This document shows positions 16,648-27,147 of a stretch of 64,000 nt of DNA, in pieces. Origin of the DNA: an uncultured Bacteroides sp. (GTDB lineage Bacteria > Bacteroidota > Bacteroidia > Bacteroidales > Bacteroidaceae); NCBI GenBank assembly GCA_949296575.1, contig CASFPE010000020.1:29881-93880 (forward strand). Direction: 5' to 3'. Made by a program: the position numbers and the translations under genes. The notes beneath the pieces are model-generated. The model was not told the origin of the DNA. It saw only the letters and a program-made list of their open reading frames with translations, and searched no databases. Position 1 is the stretch's first letter. Every line of letters begins with the position of its first letter.

Positions 16648-17742
16648 ATGAAAATTAAGGAGATTGTAGACGCCCTTGAAATGTTCGCGCCTCTGCCTTT
16701 GCAAGACGGATTCGACAATGCCGGCCTGCAAATCGGATTGACAGATGCGGAAGTTACAGGGGCTTTGTTGTGTTTAGACGTGACCGAGGCCGTCATCGAC
16801 GAGGCCGTGGCCTTGAGGTGCAACCTCATTGTGGCCCACCATCCCTTGCTGTTCAAGGGATGCAAGTCGCTCACAGGCCGCAACTACGTGGAACGTTGCG
16901 TCATGAAAGCCGTCAAGCACGACATCGCCATTTATGCCGCCCATACCAATTTGGACAATCTGGCAGAAGGTGTCAACCATAAAATTGCTGAAAAGATAGG
17001 TTTGAGGCACTTGCGCATCTTGTCGCCCAAAGAGAAGTCCTTGTTGAAATTGGTCACTTTCGTCCCTATGGCACAGGCCGGGGAAGTGAGGGAAGCCCTG
17101 TTCAAAGCGGGTTGCGGATGCATCGGACGCTATGATGCATGCAGCTACAACGTGGAAGGAGAGGGGACTTTCCGTGCCGGAGCAGGCACCCGTCCTTTTT
17201 GCGGGCAGGAAGGAGAACTGCACCGCGAGCCGGAAACAAGGATTGAAACCGTGCTTCCTTCCCATTTGCAGGGAAAAGCGTTGCGGGCGCTTTTGGCCGC
17301 ACATCCTTATGAAGAACCGGCATTCGACTTTTACCCGCTGGAAAATGCCTGGCAGCAGGCGGGTTCCGGCATGATAGGCGAGTTGGAAGAACCGGAAGAA
17401 CCCGTCCATTTCCTCCGCCGCGTCAAGGGCATCTTCCAAACCGGCTGCGTGAAGCACAACGAACCTCCATGCAGGCTTATCCGGAAAGTGGCCCTTTGCG
17501 GAGGAGCAGGAGCTTTCCTCCTTCCCAACGCCGTCGCCGCGCAAGCCGACGCGTTCATCACGGGCGAGATTCGCTACCACGACTATTTCGGGCATGAAGG
17601 CGAAATCCTTTTGGCCGAAATAGGGCATCATGAAAGCGAACAATACACCAAAGAAATATTCCGGGACCGGTTGCAGGCTGCATTCCCGGAACTGGAGCTG
17701 CGAACAAGCAGCATCAATACGAATCCTATAAAATACTTATAA
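16648..17742 (+). CDS. DUF34/NIF3 family dinuclear-metal protein
   Basis: A 364-aa member of the NIF3/YbgI (DUF34) family, sometimes labelled GTP cyclohydrolase 1 type 2. Metal ligands are visible as IVAHHPLLFKG (His 64 and 65), AAHTNLDN, and the C-terminal GHHESEQYTKEIF. Between the two halves (about residues 125-235) there is an inserted PII/CutA-like domain, the long form found in many Firmicutes and Bacteroidetes. The biochemical role is not settled in the family. The coding end is 4 nt from the zinc-ribbon gene, and the two form a widespread conserved pair. A TATTTTTG -7-like box at 16621-16628 precedes the start. Confidence 0.9.
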   Translation: MKIKEIVDALEMFAPLPLQDGFDNAGLQIGLTDAEVTGALLCLDVTEAVIDEAVALRCNLIVAHHPLLFKGCKSLTGRNYVERCVMKAVKHDIAIYAAHTNLDNLAEGVNHKIAEKIGLRHLRILSPKEKSLLKLVTFVPMAQAGEVREALFKAGCGCIGRYDACSYNVEGEGTFRAGAGTRPFCGQEGELHREPETRIETVLPSHLQGKALRALLAAHPYEEPAFDFYPLENAWQQAGSGMIGELEEPEEPVHFLRRVKGIFQTGCVKHNEPPCRLIRKVALCGGAGAFLLPNAVAAQADAFITGEIRYHDYFGHEGEILLAEIGHHESEQYTKEIFRDRLQAAFPELELRTSSINTNPIKYL

Positions 17743-17746
17743 AGAT

Positions 17747-18547
17747 ATGGCAAAAGAAACAAAGAAAGATCCGAGCGAACTGACCGTGGAAGAAAAGTTG
17801 AAGGCACTGTACCAATTGCAGACCATGCTTTCGGAAATCGACAAAATCAAGACGCTGAGGGGGGAATTGCCCTTGGAAGTCCAAGACCTTGAAGACGAAA
17901 TAGCCGGGCTCAGCACCCGTATCGAAAAGATAAGGAGCGAAATCAGCGAGTTGAAATCTGCCATCACCAACAAGAAAATCGAGATAGAAACCGCCAAAGT
18001 CTCTGTGGAGAAATACAAGAACCAGCAGGAACATGTGCGCAACAACCGCGAATATGACTTCCTGAACAAGGAAATCGAATTCCAGACACTGGAGATAGAA
18101 CTTTGCGAAAAGAAAATCAGGGAGTTCACGCAAGAAGTGGAAAGCAAGACTGAAGAAATGGCCAAGAGCAGCAACGACTTGGATGAACGCGAGAAAGACT
18201 TGGAACAAAAGAAAGGCGAACTGGATGAAATCGTGGCTGAAACCAAGCAAGAAGAAGAAAAGCTGCGGGAGAAGGCCAAGAACTTGGAGACAACCATCGA
18301 GCCCCGCCTGCTGCAAGCCTTCAAGCGCATCCGCAAAAACTCGCGCAACGGCTTGGGCATCGTCTACGTGCAACGCGATGCCTGCGGCGGATGTTTCAAC
18401 AAGATACCGCCACAACGCCAGCTTGACATCCGCATGCGCAAGAAAATCATCGTGTGCGAATACTGCGGCCGCATCATGATCGACCCGGAACTGGCAGGAG
18501 TGGAACCAGAGCGTCGCAACGACGCCAAGGAAGGCAAGAACAAATAA
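17747..18547 (+). CDS. C4-type zinc-ribbon coiled-coil protein
   Basis: A 266-aa protein. Residues about 15-190 are an almost uninterrupted, highly charged coiled coil (e.g. LEDEIAGLSTRIEKIRSEI), and the C-terminal part holds two CxxC knuckles, CGGC and CEYC, in the zf-RING_7 arrangement (VQRDACGGCFNKIPPQRQ ... IVCEYCGRIM). Family members are thought to bind nucleic acid; function is not established. It is always, as far as I know, found next to a DUF34/NIF3 gene in this phylum, and here the spacing is 4 nt, indicating one transcript and coupled function. Confidence 0.88.
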   Translation: MAKETKKDPSELTVEEKLKALYQLQTMLSEIDKIKTLRGELPLEVQDLEDEIAGLSTRIEKIRSEISELKSAITNKKIEIETAKVSVEKYKNQQEHVRNNREYDFLNKEIEFQTLEIELCEKKIREFTQEVESKTEEMAKSSNDLDEREKDLEQKKGELDEIVAETKQEEEKLREKAKNLETTIEPRLLQAFKRIRKNSRNGLGIVYVQRDACGGCFNKIPPQRQLDIRMRKKIIVCEYCGRIMIDPELAGVEPERRNDAKEGKNK

Positions 18548-18559
18548 GCCGGAGGGATA

Positions 18560-18582
18560 GGGGGCTTCTCTCAGAAGCCCCC
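18560..18582. terminator. Convergent hairpin after zinc-ribbon gene
   Basis: GGGGGCTTCT (18560-18569) and AGAAGCCCCC (18573-18582) form a perfect 10-bp stem with a 3-nt loop between two convergent genes. There is no T run, so termination strength is uncertain. Confidence 0.6.
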
Positions 18583-18583
18583 A

Positions 18584-19048
18584 TCACAAACAAGGGTACG
18601 CAGGGATGGCAGGCAGGAAAGAATACGTGCCGCCCTCGTAATCCATCTTGCAGCAATAGTGCCTTAGCCCGTTGCTCACCACCAAATGACCCACCTTCAG
18701 CACCATGTTGTAACGGGCAATCTGGTCGAAAACCTTTTGCGTCACCTGCACATGCGGCGCTTTGTATTCCACAATCATCCGGGCCGACAAGTCGGGGGCG
18801 TACAACACCGTGTCGCAACGCCTTGCCATGTTGTTCAGGCTGAGCGTCACCTCATTCGCCAACAACGACGCAGGATACCCCTTGCATTCCACCAGGAAAT
18901 GCACGAAGTGCTGGCGCACCCATTCTTCGGGCGTCAGAGCCACATACCGTTTGCGGATGAAATCGAAAATAACATTTTTTCCATCGCGGACGATAATTTT
19001 AGCTCCATATGCAGGCAAGTTTAATGATAACATTTCGTAAATTTGCAT
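18584..19048 (-). CDS. Orphan type I restriction R-subunit N-domain protein (HSDR_N)
   Basis: A 154-aa protein that matches the N-terminal nuclease domain of type I restriction R subunits (HSDR_N/HSDR_N_2) but ends right after it. Diagnostic parts are DFIRKRYVALTPEEWVRQHFV, YPASLLANEV, and the PD-(D/E)xK-like core RRCDTVLYAPDLSARMIVEYKAP (shown in part: D in RRCDTVLY, E and K in VEYKAP). No helicase, hsdM or hsdS is nearby. Stand-alone versions are widespread in Bacteroidetes chromosomes, and their role is unknown. A minus-strand TAACTTTG box (19078-19085) with TTG about 18 nt upstream supports a start near ATG 19048. Confidence 0.8.
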   Translation of the reverse strand: MQIYEMLSLNLPAYGAKIIVRDGKNVIFDFIRKRYVALTPEEWVRQHFVHFLVECKGYPASLLANEVTLSLNNMARRCDTVLYAPDLSARMIVEYKAPHVQVTQKVFDQIARYNMVLKVGHLVVSNGLRHYCCKMDYEGGTYSFLPAIPAYPCL

Positions 19049-19095
19049 CAAGGGCAGGCAATGGCGCCCATTGCCCGCAAAGTTAACAGAAAAAA

Positions 19096-19872
19096 ATGAA
19101 AACCAAAGACGAAATCGTGGCCAATTGGCTGCCGCGCTATACGAAAAGGCATTTGGATGAATTCACGGAATACATCCTGCTGACCAACTTCAACAAATAC
19201 GTGGAACTGTTCGCCGGAAAGTTCAACGTTCCCGTCTTGGGGCGCGATGCCAACATGACATCCGCTTCAGCCGAAGGCATCACCATCATCAATTTCGGGA
19301 TGGGAAGCCCCAACGCAGCCATCATCATGGACCTGCTCAGCGCAGTGCATCCCAAAGCCTGCCTGTTCCTGGGCAAATGCGGAGGCATCGGGCGGAAAAC
19401 ACAGTTGGGAGACCTGATACTGCCCATCGCAGCCATCCGGGGAGAAGGCACGTCGAACGACTACTTCCCGCCCGAAGTTCCTGCGCTCCCTGCCTTCATG
19501 TTGCAGCGGGCTGTATCGTCGGCCATCCGCGACCATGCCCATGACTACTGGACAGGCACCGTTTACACCACCAACCGCCGCATTTGGGAACACGACGAGG
19601 CTTTCAAGGATTACCTGCGCACCACGCGTGCCATGGCGGTCGACATGGAAACAGCCACGCTCTTTTCCACAGGGTTTGCCAACCATATCCCCACCGGCGC
19701 GCTCCTTTTAGTATCGGACCAACCCATGATTCCCGAAGGAATCAAGACAGAACAAAGCGACAACATGGTGACGCAGAAGTATGTGCAAAACCACGTGGAG
19801 ATAGGAATCGACTCGCTGCGCATGATTATCGACGAAAAGAAAACCGTGAAACATCTGAAATTCGACTGGTAA
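19096..19872 (+). CDS. amn: AMP nucleosidase / nucleoside phosphorylase family
   Basis: A 258-aa protein of the PNP/UDP phosphorylase superfamily. Key stretches are TIINFGMGSPNAAIIMDLL, LFLGKCGGIGRKTQLGDLI (phosphate/ribose site), and the base/ribose site MAVDMETATLF, where the Met-Glu pair contacts the ribose. The short Bacteroidetes group with this sequence is usually annotated as AMP nucleosidase (hydrolyses AMP to adenine and ribose 5-phosphate); the classical E. coli Amn is nearly twice as long, so the exact substrate is less sure than the fold. The stop codon overlaps the start of holA (TAATG), showing translational coupling. A TAAATTTG box at 19038-19045 may be its promoter, overlapping the divergent gene's start. 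Confidence 0.8.
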   Translation: MKTKDEIVANWLPRYTKRHLDEFTEYILLTNFNKYVELFAGKFNVPVLGRDANMTSASAEGITIINFGMGSPNAAIIMDLLSAVHPKACLFLGKCGGIGRKTQLGDLILPIAAIRGEGTSNDYFPPEVPALPAFMLQRAVSSAIRDHAHDYWTGTVYTTNRRIWEHDEAFKDYLRTTRAMAVDMETATLFSTGFANHIPTGALLLVSDQPMIPEGIKTEQSDNMVTQKYVQNHVEIGIDSLRMIIDEKKTVKHLKFDW

Positions 19873-20891
19873 TGGCAAAACAGGAACTGACCTACGCCGA
19901 GGTGCTGAACGGCATTAAGAACAAACAATACAAGCCCGTCTACTATCTGATGGGGGAAGAAGCGTACTACATCGACCTTATCGCCAATTATATTGCGGAA
20001 AACGTACTCAGCGAAGCAGAAAAAGAGTTCAACCAAACCATCGTTTACGGGGCAGACACGGACATGGACCGCATCATCACGGCTGCACGGCGTTACCCCA
20101 TGATGGCCGAACACCAGGTGATTATCGTGAAGGAAGCGCAAGCCCTGAAAAACATCGATGAACTTTCCGTCTACCTGAAAAAGCCATTGCTGTCCACCAT
20201 CCTCGTCTTCTGCCATAAGCACGGGACGCTGGACAAAAGAAAAAAAGTGACGCTCGACATCGAGAAAAACGGCATCCTGTTTGACTCCAAGAAGCTGAAA
20301 GAATCACAAATTCCCCCATTCATACACGCATATCTCAGCAAAAAAGGCGTGAGCGCCGACGCGAAATCCATCGCCATGCTGGCCGATTTTGTCGGGACAG
20401 ATTTGAACAAGCTGGTAGGGGAAATGGAAAAATTAATTATCACGCTTCCAGCAGGGCAAAAGTCCGTCACGCCCGAGCAAATCGAAAAGAACATCGGCAT
20501 CAGCAAAGACTACAACAACTACGAACTGCTCAACGCGCTCATCAACAAAGACGTGTTCAAAGCCAACCAAATAGTCGCATATCTCAACAAAAGCAACAAA
20601 GCAAACGCCCTTCCCGGCATCCTGGCCTTGTTATTCAATTTTTACTCCAACCTTATGCTGGCCTATTATGCATCGGAAAAGTCAGAAAGCGGCATTGCCG
20701 CCCAATTGGACTTGAGGTCCTCATGGCAATCACGCGACTACATCCGGGCCATGCAGAAATATACAGCTGTAAAGGTGATGCACATCATTGAAGACATCCG
20801 TTATTGCGATGCCAAAGCAAAAGGGGTGGACAACCCATCCGTCGGCCCCGGAGAACTGCTGAGGGAACTCCTGTTCAGGATACTACATTAA
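19872..20891 (+). CDS. holA: DNA polymerase III delta subunit
   Basis: A 339-aa clamp-loader subunit that opens the beta clamp. The N-terminal AAA+-like domain begins MAKQELTYAEVLNGIKNKQ and includes KPVYYLMGEEAYYIDLIANY, the hallmark opening of delta. A short SLSV-type linker (IDELSVYLKKPLLSTILVF), a lid domain (DFVGTDLNKLVGEMEKL) and the collar helices at the C-terminus (GPGELLRELLFRILH) follow. As expected for delta there is no functional Walker A. The start ATG at 19872 shares a base with the amn stop. The long upstream extension of this frame to 19584 lies inside amn and is not coding. Confidence 0.95.
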   Translation: MAKQELTYAEVLNGIKNKQYKPVYYLMGEEAYYIDLIANYIAENVLSEAEKEFNQTIVYGADTDMDRIITAARRYPMMAEHQVIIVKEAQALKNIDELSVYLKKPLLSTILVFCHKHGTLDKRKKVTLDIEKNGILFDSKKLKESQIPPFIHAYLSKKGVSADAKSIAMLADFVGTDLNKLVGEMEKLIITLPAGQKSVTPEQIEKNIGISKDYNNYELLNALINKDVFKANQIVAYLNKSNKANALPGILALLFNFYSNLMLAYYASEKSESGIAAQLDLRSSWQSRDYIRAMQKYTAVKVMHIIEDIRYCDAKAKGVDNPSVGPGELLRELLFRILH

Positions 20892-21705
20892 GATATTGCA
20901 CAATCAGCTGACGTTCAATCTATCTTGAATGAATGGCCGTATACTGTAATATTTAGAATTTTGCAGGAAAAATTTTGCACGCTTCACAGAAGGATTTCCG
21001 GCATGATTAATAATCGTGCAAGAAAATGTTCATAGAAGATTTCAGAAATCATTGAAAGGATTTTGCAAAACCTTCCAATGTTTCATGCAATTCCTTAGAA
21101 GGTTTTCATCCAAACCTTTGCTGCGTTTGGATGAATGAACAGCAACATCTGCATTCTTTACAGCTTAGCCACCGGCATTCACATTTGCGAATGCGCAATA
21201 AGCACGCATGCAAATTTCAAATGTATAAATCATTTGCAAATACGTCTAAAATAGATAGGGTAATACATATATGTGCAATGCAACCGGGCATTTTACAAAA
21301 CAACATGCTTGTTTGCAAACATGCCGGAAACGCGCTGGTGCATAAATATGCGCATGTGCAGGATAGTCAAAATACGGTTATTTACAGATACTTAAATAGT
21401 ATTTATTGAAGTCTTGAATGAATTAATTCGGCATGAATGGCGGCCGCAGATGGCGAATCCATGTTCAACAATCCATTAATCATTAATTAACATGGTGCTA
21501 ACCAATTTATTATGCAATTTTATTAAAGTAACACATGCAATATGCTTGAAACATCCGTCTCTATTTTCACAAGAATGAATGCACATGTGCAATTCGCATT
21601 TACAAATACGGATAAAACGACTTCATAGCCATAAATATATCTGCAAATTTTGCTGATTCGCAAAATTAGATTATATTTGCATGCATAGATTCCAATTTTA
21701 CAAAG
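20892..21705. other. 814-bp AT-rich intergenic region with repeats
   Basis: No credible gene: the only frame over 90 codons (21131-21409) has a composition of random AT-rich DNA. The left part (20990-21125) holds a copy of the dispersed inverted-repeat family described separately. The right part has many short ATTTGCA/TGCAAAT-type words, a perfect palindrome GCACATGTGC (near 21581) and a 21-nt direct repeat with three mismatches at 21231-21251 and 21597-21617. The end (21672-21679, TATATTTG) is the -7 box of the following regulator gene. Confidence 0.5.
20990..21125. repeat. Dispersed imperfect inverted repeat, copy A
   Basis: Contains GATTAATAATCGTGCAAG and a following GTTCA block that nearly match 53371-53400, then AATCATTGAAAGGATTTTGC and AAACCTTCCAATGTTTCATG, which recur in related form near 39890-39985 and 53405-53475. 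Segments such as CCTTCCAATG and CATTGAAAGG are partly complementary, so the transcript would fold. Confidence 0.5.
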
Positions 21706-22155
21706 ATGAAAGATAGGATTTTAGAAATTATCAAACACGAACATCTGACCAATGCAGAGTTTGCCAACAGGTTGAACGTGAGCCCTTCCACCATTTCGTC
21801 GGTACTTACCGGAAGAAACAAGGCCAGCCTTGATGTAATCAGCAAAATCCATCAGGTGTTCCACATCAACTTGGAATGGCTGCTCTATGGGACAGGCGAC
21901 ATGAAGCCGGGCGCTGAAACCAAGACTGCCGGGTATAATATGCCGGATTTGTTCACGGAGAATCCCGTAAATGCGGCCAATGAGCCAAATGCTTCCAAAT
22001 ATCGCAAGGAAATCGTGCCAAAAACCGCCGAAAACGCCCCTAATATTGCTATACAACAAGCAGTTATACCTCCTTTGCCTCCTGCAAGGAAAATCACCGA
22101 AATAAGAATATTTTTCGACGACAACACATATGAGACGTTCAAACCAGGAAAATGA
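21706..22155 (+). CDS. XRE-family helix-turn-helix regulator
   Basis: A 149-aa protein with an HTH_3 domain in residues 1-65 (HLTNAEFANRLNVSPSTISS, then VLTGRNKASLDVISKIHQVF). A low-complexity Asn/Ala/Pro linker (about 66-128) leads to a compact C-terminal tail ending ITEIRIFFDDNTYETFKPGK, which looks like a short folded motif. This architecture recurs in Bacteroidales chromosomal regulators; the genes controlled are unknown. The promoter carries TATATTTG at 21672-21679, and the long AT-rich region upstream may contain operators. A hairpin terminator follows (22205-22237). Confidence 0.85.
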   Translation: MKDRILEIIKHEHLTNAEFANRLNVSPSTISSVLTGRNKASLDVISKIHQVFHINLEWLLYGTGDMKPGAETKTAGYNMPDLFTENPVNAANEPNASKYRKEIVPKTAENAPNIAIQQAVIPPLPPARKITEIRIFFDDNTYETFKPGK

Positions 22156-22204
22156 TTCGGCCATCGCCGCCATTCCATCGCAGGAACGGCTGGATGCGCC
22201 TGTC

Positions 22205-22237
22205 GGCAAAAAACTCGCCTTGGCATGGCGTTTTTGC
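22205..22237 (+). terminator. Terminator after XRE regulator
   Basis: GCAAAAA..CGCC (22206-22219) pairs with GGCG..TTTTTGC (22227-22237) around a 7-nt loop; the 3' arm itself supplies the T tract. It also separates the regulator from the pyrK promoter (-7 TATCTTTG at 22251-22258). Confidence 0.55.
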
Positions 22238-22285
22238 GTTCCACTTTCCCTATCTTTGTGCCGTTAATTGATATTCCATAGATTC

Positions 22286-23062
22286 ATGAAAAAGTTTATA
22301 TTGGATTTGACGGTCGAAAGCAACGCCCTGATTCATGAGAATTACGCATTGCTGAAACTGACCCATCGTGACCCTTTGCCCGAGATGTTGCCCGGGCAAT
22401 TTGCGGAAATCAGGATCGACGATTCGCCAGCCACCTTCCTTCGCCGCCCGATTTCCATCCATAACGTGGACAGAGAGAGGAATGAGGCATGGTTCTTGGT
22501 GCAGATTGTAGGCGAAGGGACAAAGCGCCTCGCGCAAAAAAAAGAGGGAGAGACGCTGAATGCAGTGCTTCCGTTGGGCAACACTTTCACAATGCCTTCT
22601 TCGCCTTCCGGGCAAGTGCTGCTGGTGGGCGGCGGCGTGGGCGTGGCTCCCATGCTGTATTTAGGGCGGCATTTAAAAGAGAATGGCTTTGCCCCTGCCT
22701 TCCTGTTGGGAGCGCGCAGCAAGAAAGATTTGCTGCAATTGCCCGAATTTGAACAATATGGCAAGGTATATGCCACCACCGAGGATGGAAGCTTTGGCGA
22801 GAAGGGCTATGTCACCCAGCATTCTATATTGGGAAAAGCCTCTTTCGGCCGCATTTACGCATGCGGCCCCAAGCCCATGATGGTGAGCGTGGCACGGCAT
22901 GCACGGCAACACGGCATCGAATGCGAAGTCTCATTGGAGAACAAAATGGCTTGCGGCATTGGCGCATGTTTGTGCTGCGTAGAGAATACAACAGAGGGGC
23001 ATTTGTGTGTCTGCAAGGACGGCCCCATATTTAACATAAAGGAATTGTTATGGCAGATTTGA
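22286..23062 (+). CDS. pyrK: Dihydroorotate dehydrogenase electron-transfer subunit
   Basis: A 258-aa FAD and 2Fe-2S protein that passes electrons from PyrD to NAD+ in pyrimidine synthesis. FAD-binding motif [13 protein letters not shown]-site [16 protein letters not shown], and a C-terminal ferredoxin-like cysteine cluster ([13 protein letters not shown] ... LCVCKDGP) are clear. ATG 22286 ([12 protein letters not shown]) is preferred over a TTG 18 nt upstream. The coding end overlaps pyrD by 13 nt, so the two are coupled and the enzyme is the NAD-linked class 1B heterotetramer. Confidence 0.95.
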   Translation: MKKFILDLTVESNALIHENYALLKLTHRDPLPEMLPGQFAEIRIDDSPATFLRRPISIHNVDRERNEAWFLVQIVGEGTKRLAQKKEGETLNAVLPLGNTFTMPSSPSGQVLLVGGGVGVAPMLYLGRHLKENGFAPAFLLGARSKKDLLQLPEFEQYGKVYATTEDGSFGEKGYVTQHSILGKASFGRIYACGPKPMMVSVARHARQHGIECEVSLENKMACGIGACLCCVENTTEGHLCVCKDGPIFNIKELLWQI

Positions 23063-23961
23063 ACGTGAACATAGGCAGCCTGAAGCTAAAGACCCCCGTA
23101 ATGACGGCTTCAGGAACCTTTGGCTACGGGGAAGAATTCAGCGACTTTGTGGACCTGTCCCGGCTGGGAGGTTTCATTGTCAAAGGGACAACGCTGCACA
23201 AACGTGAAGGGAATCCCTATCCGCGCATGGCCGAAACACCGTCGGGCATGCTGAATGCCGTGGGGCTTCAGAACAAAGGGGTGGATTATTTCATCCATGA
23301 AATTTATCCGCGCATCAAGGACATCGACACAAATATCATTGTGAATGTTTCCGGATCCTCCATAGAAGACTACGTCCAAGCGGCCGGGCTCATCAATGAA
23401 CTGGATAAAATTCCCGCCATCGAACTGAACATTTCGTGCCCCAACGTGAAGCAAGGCGGAATGGCCTTCGGAGTTTCGGCCAAAGGTGCGTCAGAAGTGG
23501 TGAAAGCTGTCCGTGCCGTTTACAAAAAAACGCTCATCGTGAAGCTTTCGCCCAACGTCACCGACATCGTTGAAATCGCGCAAGCCGTGGAAGATGCCGG
23601 AGCCGACAGCGTTTCGCTCATCAACACTTTGTTGGGCATGGCCATTGATGCGGAAACACGCAGGCCATTGTTGTCCACCGTCACCGGGGGATTGAGCGGT
23701 GCAGCTGTGAAACCTGTGGCGCTGCGCATGGTGTGGCAAGTGGCCAACAAAATAAAAATTCCGGTCATTGGATTAGGCGGAATCATGAATTGGAAAGATG
23801 CAGTCGAGTTTATCTTGGCGGGTGCCACGGCGGTGCAGATAGGCACGGCCAATTTCATAGACCCTGCCGTCACCATGAAAGTGACAGATGGCATCAATGA
23901 ATATTTAGACAGGCATCAATTCAGTTCCGTATCTGATATCAGGGGAGCTTTGATTATATAA
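23050..23961 (+). CDS. pyrD: Dihydroorotate dehydrogenase, class 1B catalytic subunit
   Basis: A 303-aa FMN enzyme oxidising dihydroorotate to orotate. Motifs: [14 protein letters not shown] at the N-terminus, [11 protein letters not shown] with the catalytic Cys that replaces Ser in class 1, [21 protein letters not shown], and the phosphate-binding end [20 protein letters not shown]. It overlaps pyrK by 13 nt. A hairpin terminator follows at 24009-24057. Confidence 0.97.
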   Translation: MADLNVNIGSLKLKTPVMTASGTFGYGEEFSDFVDLSRLGGFIVKGTTLHKREGNPYPRMAETPSGMLNAVGLQNKGVDYFIHEIYPRIKDIDTNIIVNVSGSSIEDYVQAAGLINELDKIPAIELNISCPNVKQGGMAFGVSAKGASEVVKAVRAVYKKTLIVKLSPNVTDIVEIAQAVEDAGADSVSLINTLLGMAIDAETRRPLLSTVTGGLSGAAVKPVALRMVWQVANKIKIPVIGLGGIMNWKDAVEFILAGATAVQIGTANFIDPAVTMKVTDGINEYLDRHQFSSVSDIRGALII

Positions 23962-24008
23962 AGTCCCCATTCGCATGCATTTTTGTTTGTAAATACTTTC
24001 TTTTTGTG

Positions 24009-24062
24009 AACTGCCGGAAATTTACATTCCTGAATGAAGGAATTATCTCCGGCGGTTTGTTT
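24009..24062 (+). terminator. Terminator after pyrD
   Basis: AACTGCCGGA (24009-24018) pairs with TCCGGCGGTT (24048-24057), one wobble, and is followed by a T-rich tract. Confidence 0.6.
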
Positions 24063-24187
24063 TTCTGCTTTTCCCCCTGCCCGTTACTTTCCATAAGCTT
24101 TACAGGCAACACCCTCTACAGGCTGCCGGCATATTCATCCATGAAATGAACATATTTTACATCTATATAGGAGTTTCGTCGGAAAAT

Positions 24188-24213
24188 GCGGGAAAACATC
24201 TCCATTTTCCCGC
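24188..24213 (-). terminator. Hairpin downstream of trmD
   Basis: GCGGGAAAA (24188-24196) and TTTTCCCGC (24205-24213) form a perfect 9-bp stem 33 nt after the trmD stop. The minus-strand 3' side continues into a short T run, so it can end trmD transcription. Confidence 0.5.
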
Positions 24214-24245
24214 CATTTCCAAGCCTTAGCAGCACTGAGGCATGC

Positions 24246-24956
24246 TCATTTGCTATTTTGTAAAATATTATCACCTTTTGAACCGGCTAATAAATCCGGA
24301 CGCAATCGTTGCGTTCGTTCCAAAGATTGCTGAAGTTCCCAATCGCGGATTTTCGCCTCATGTCCCGACAGCAAAATATCTGGTACTTTCCATCCATTGT
24401 AGTCGGCGGGGCGAGTATAAACAGGAGGAGCCAGTAAATTGTCTTGAAAAGAATCTGACAAAGCGGACTGTTCATCGGAAATGACCCCGGGTATAATGCG
24501 AATGATGGCATCCGATATTACCGCTGCCGCCAATTCGCCCCCTGTCAGCACATAATCGCCTATACTTATTTCCTTTGTAATCAAGTGTTCACGTATCCTG
24601 TAATCAATTCCTTTGAAATGGCCGCACAAAATAATCAAATTGTTGCACAAAGAGAGGGCATTGGCAGTTTTTTGCGTGAATTGCTCCCCATCCGGCGTCG
24701 TGAAAATCACTTCATCATAATTCCTTTCAGCTTTCAAGGCCGAGATGCAACGGTCTATAGGCTCTATCTTCATGACCATTCCGGCACACCCGCCAAAAGG
24801 ATAGTCATCTACCTTCCTGTAACGGTCGGTGGTATAGTCCCTCAAGTTGTGTATGCATATTTCAGCAAGCCCTTTGTTTTGCGCCCGCTTCAGTATCGAG
24901 CAATTGAAAAAGCCTTCAATCATTTCAGGCAAAACGGTGATGATGTCTAAACGCAT
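24246..24956 (-). CDS. trmD: tRNA (guanine-N1)-methyltransferase
   Basis: A 236-aa SPOUT enzyme that makes m1G37 in tRNAs reading CNN and prevents frameshifting. Starting at ATG 24956 ([17 protein letters not shown]), the trefoil-knot SAM-binding motifs are evident: [29 protein letters not shown] and [13 protein letters not shown]; the C-terminal tRNA-binding part contains [17 protein letters not shown]. An upstream frame extension of 7 codons exists but the TACTTTTG -7 box on the minus strand (24975-24982) lies in it. It is divergent from ligA with promoters back to back. Confidence 0.97.
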   Translation of the reverse strand: MRLDIITVLPEMIEGFFNCSILKRAQNKGLAEICIHNLRDYTTDRYRKVDDYPFGGCAGMVMKIEPIDRCISALKAERNYDEVIFTTPDGEQFTQKTANALSLCNNLIILCGHFKGIDYRIREHLITKEISIGDYVLTGGELAAAVISDAIIRIIPGVISDEQSALSDSFQDNLLAPPVYTRPADYNGWKVPDILLSGHEAKIRDWELQQSLERTQRLRPDLLAGSKGDNILQNSK

Positions 24957-24999
24957 GTGCCATTCTATTTTCTGCAAAAGTACAAATATTATATTTCCC

Positions 25000-25033
25000 T
25001 TGGCTGTTGTTCAACAGAAAATCCCTATTTTTG
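25000..25033 (+). promoter_or_regulatory. Promoter of ligA
   Basis: TATTTTTG at 25026-25033 with TTG at 25007-25009 (16-nt spacer) or 25000-25002 (23-nt spacer). The divergent trmD -7 box (TACTTTTG, minus strand, 24982-24975) lies only 43 nt away, so the two promoters overlap. Confidence 0.55.
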
Positions 25034-25038
25034 CCTGA

Positions 25039-27048
<2,010 letters not shown>

Positions 27049-27147
27049 CGTTTTATCAGAAAAATATCTAAATAAGGTAATAAAAGTTACAAAACAAGGA
27101 ATTATTTTATACTTTTGGGGTATCTTTGCGGCAAGAACAATTAATGT

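Noticed and set aside
19584..19871. N-terminal extension of holA
   Set aside because: It lies wholly within amn in another frame, and the conserved delta subunit begins at 19872.
21131..21409. 92-codon frame in the intergenic region
   Set aside because: The peptide has random AT-rich composition, no promoter match and no family resemblance.
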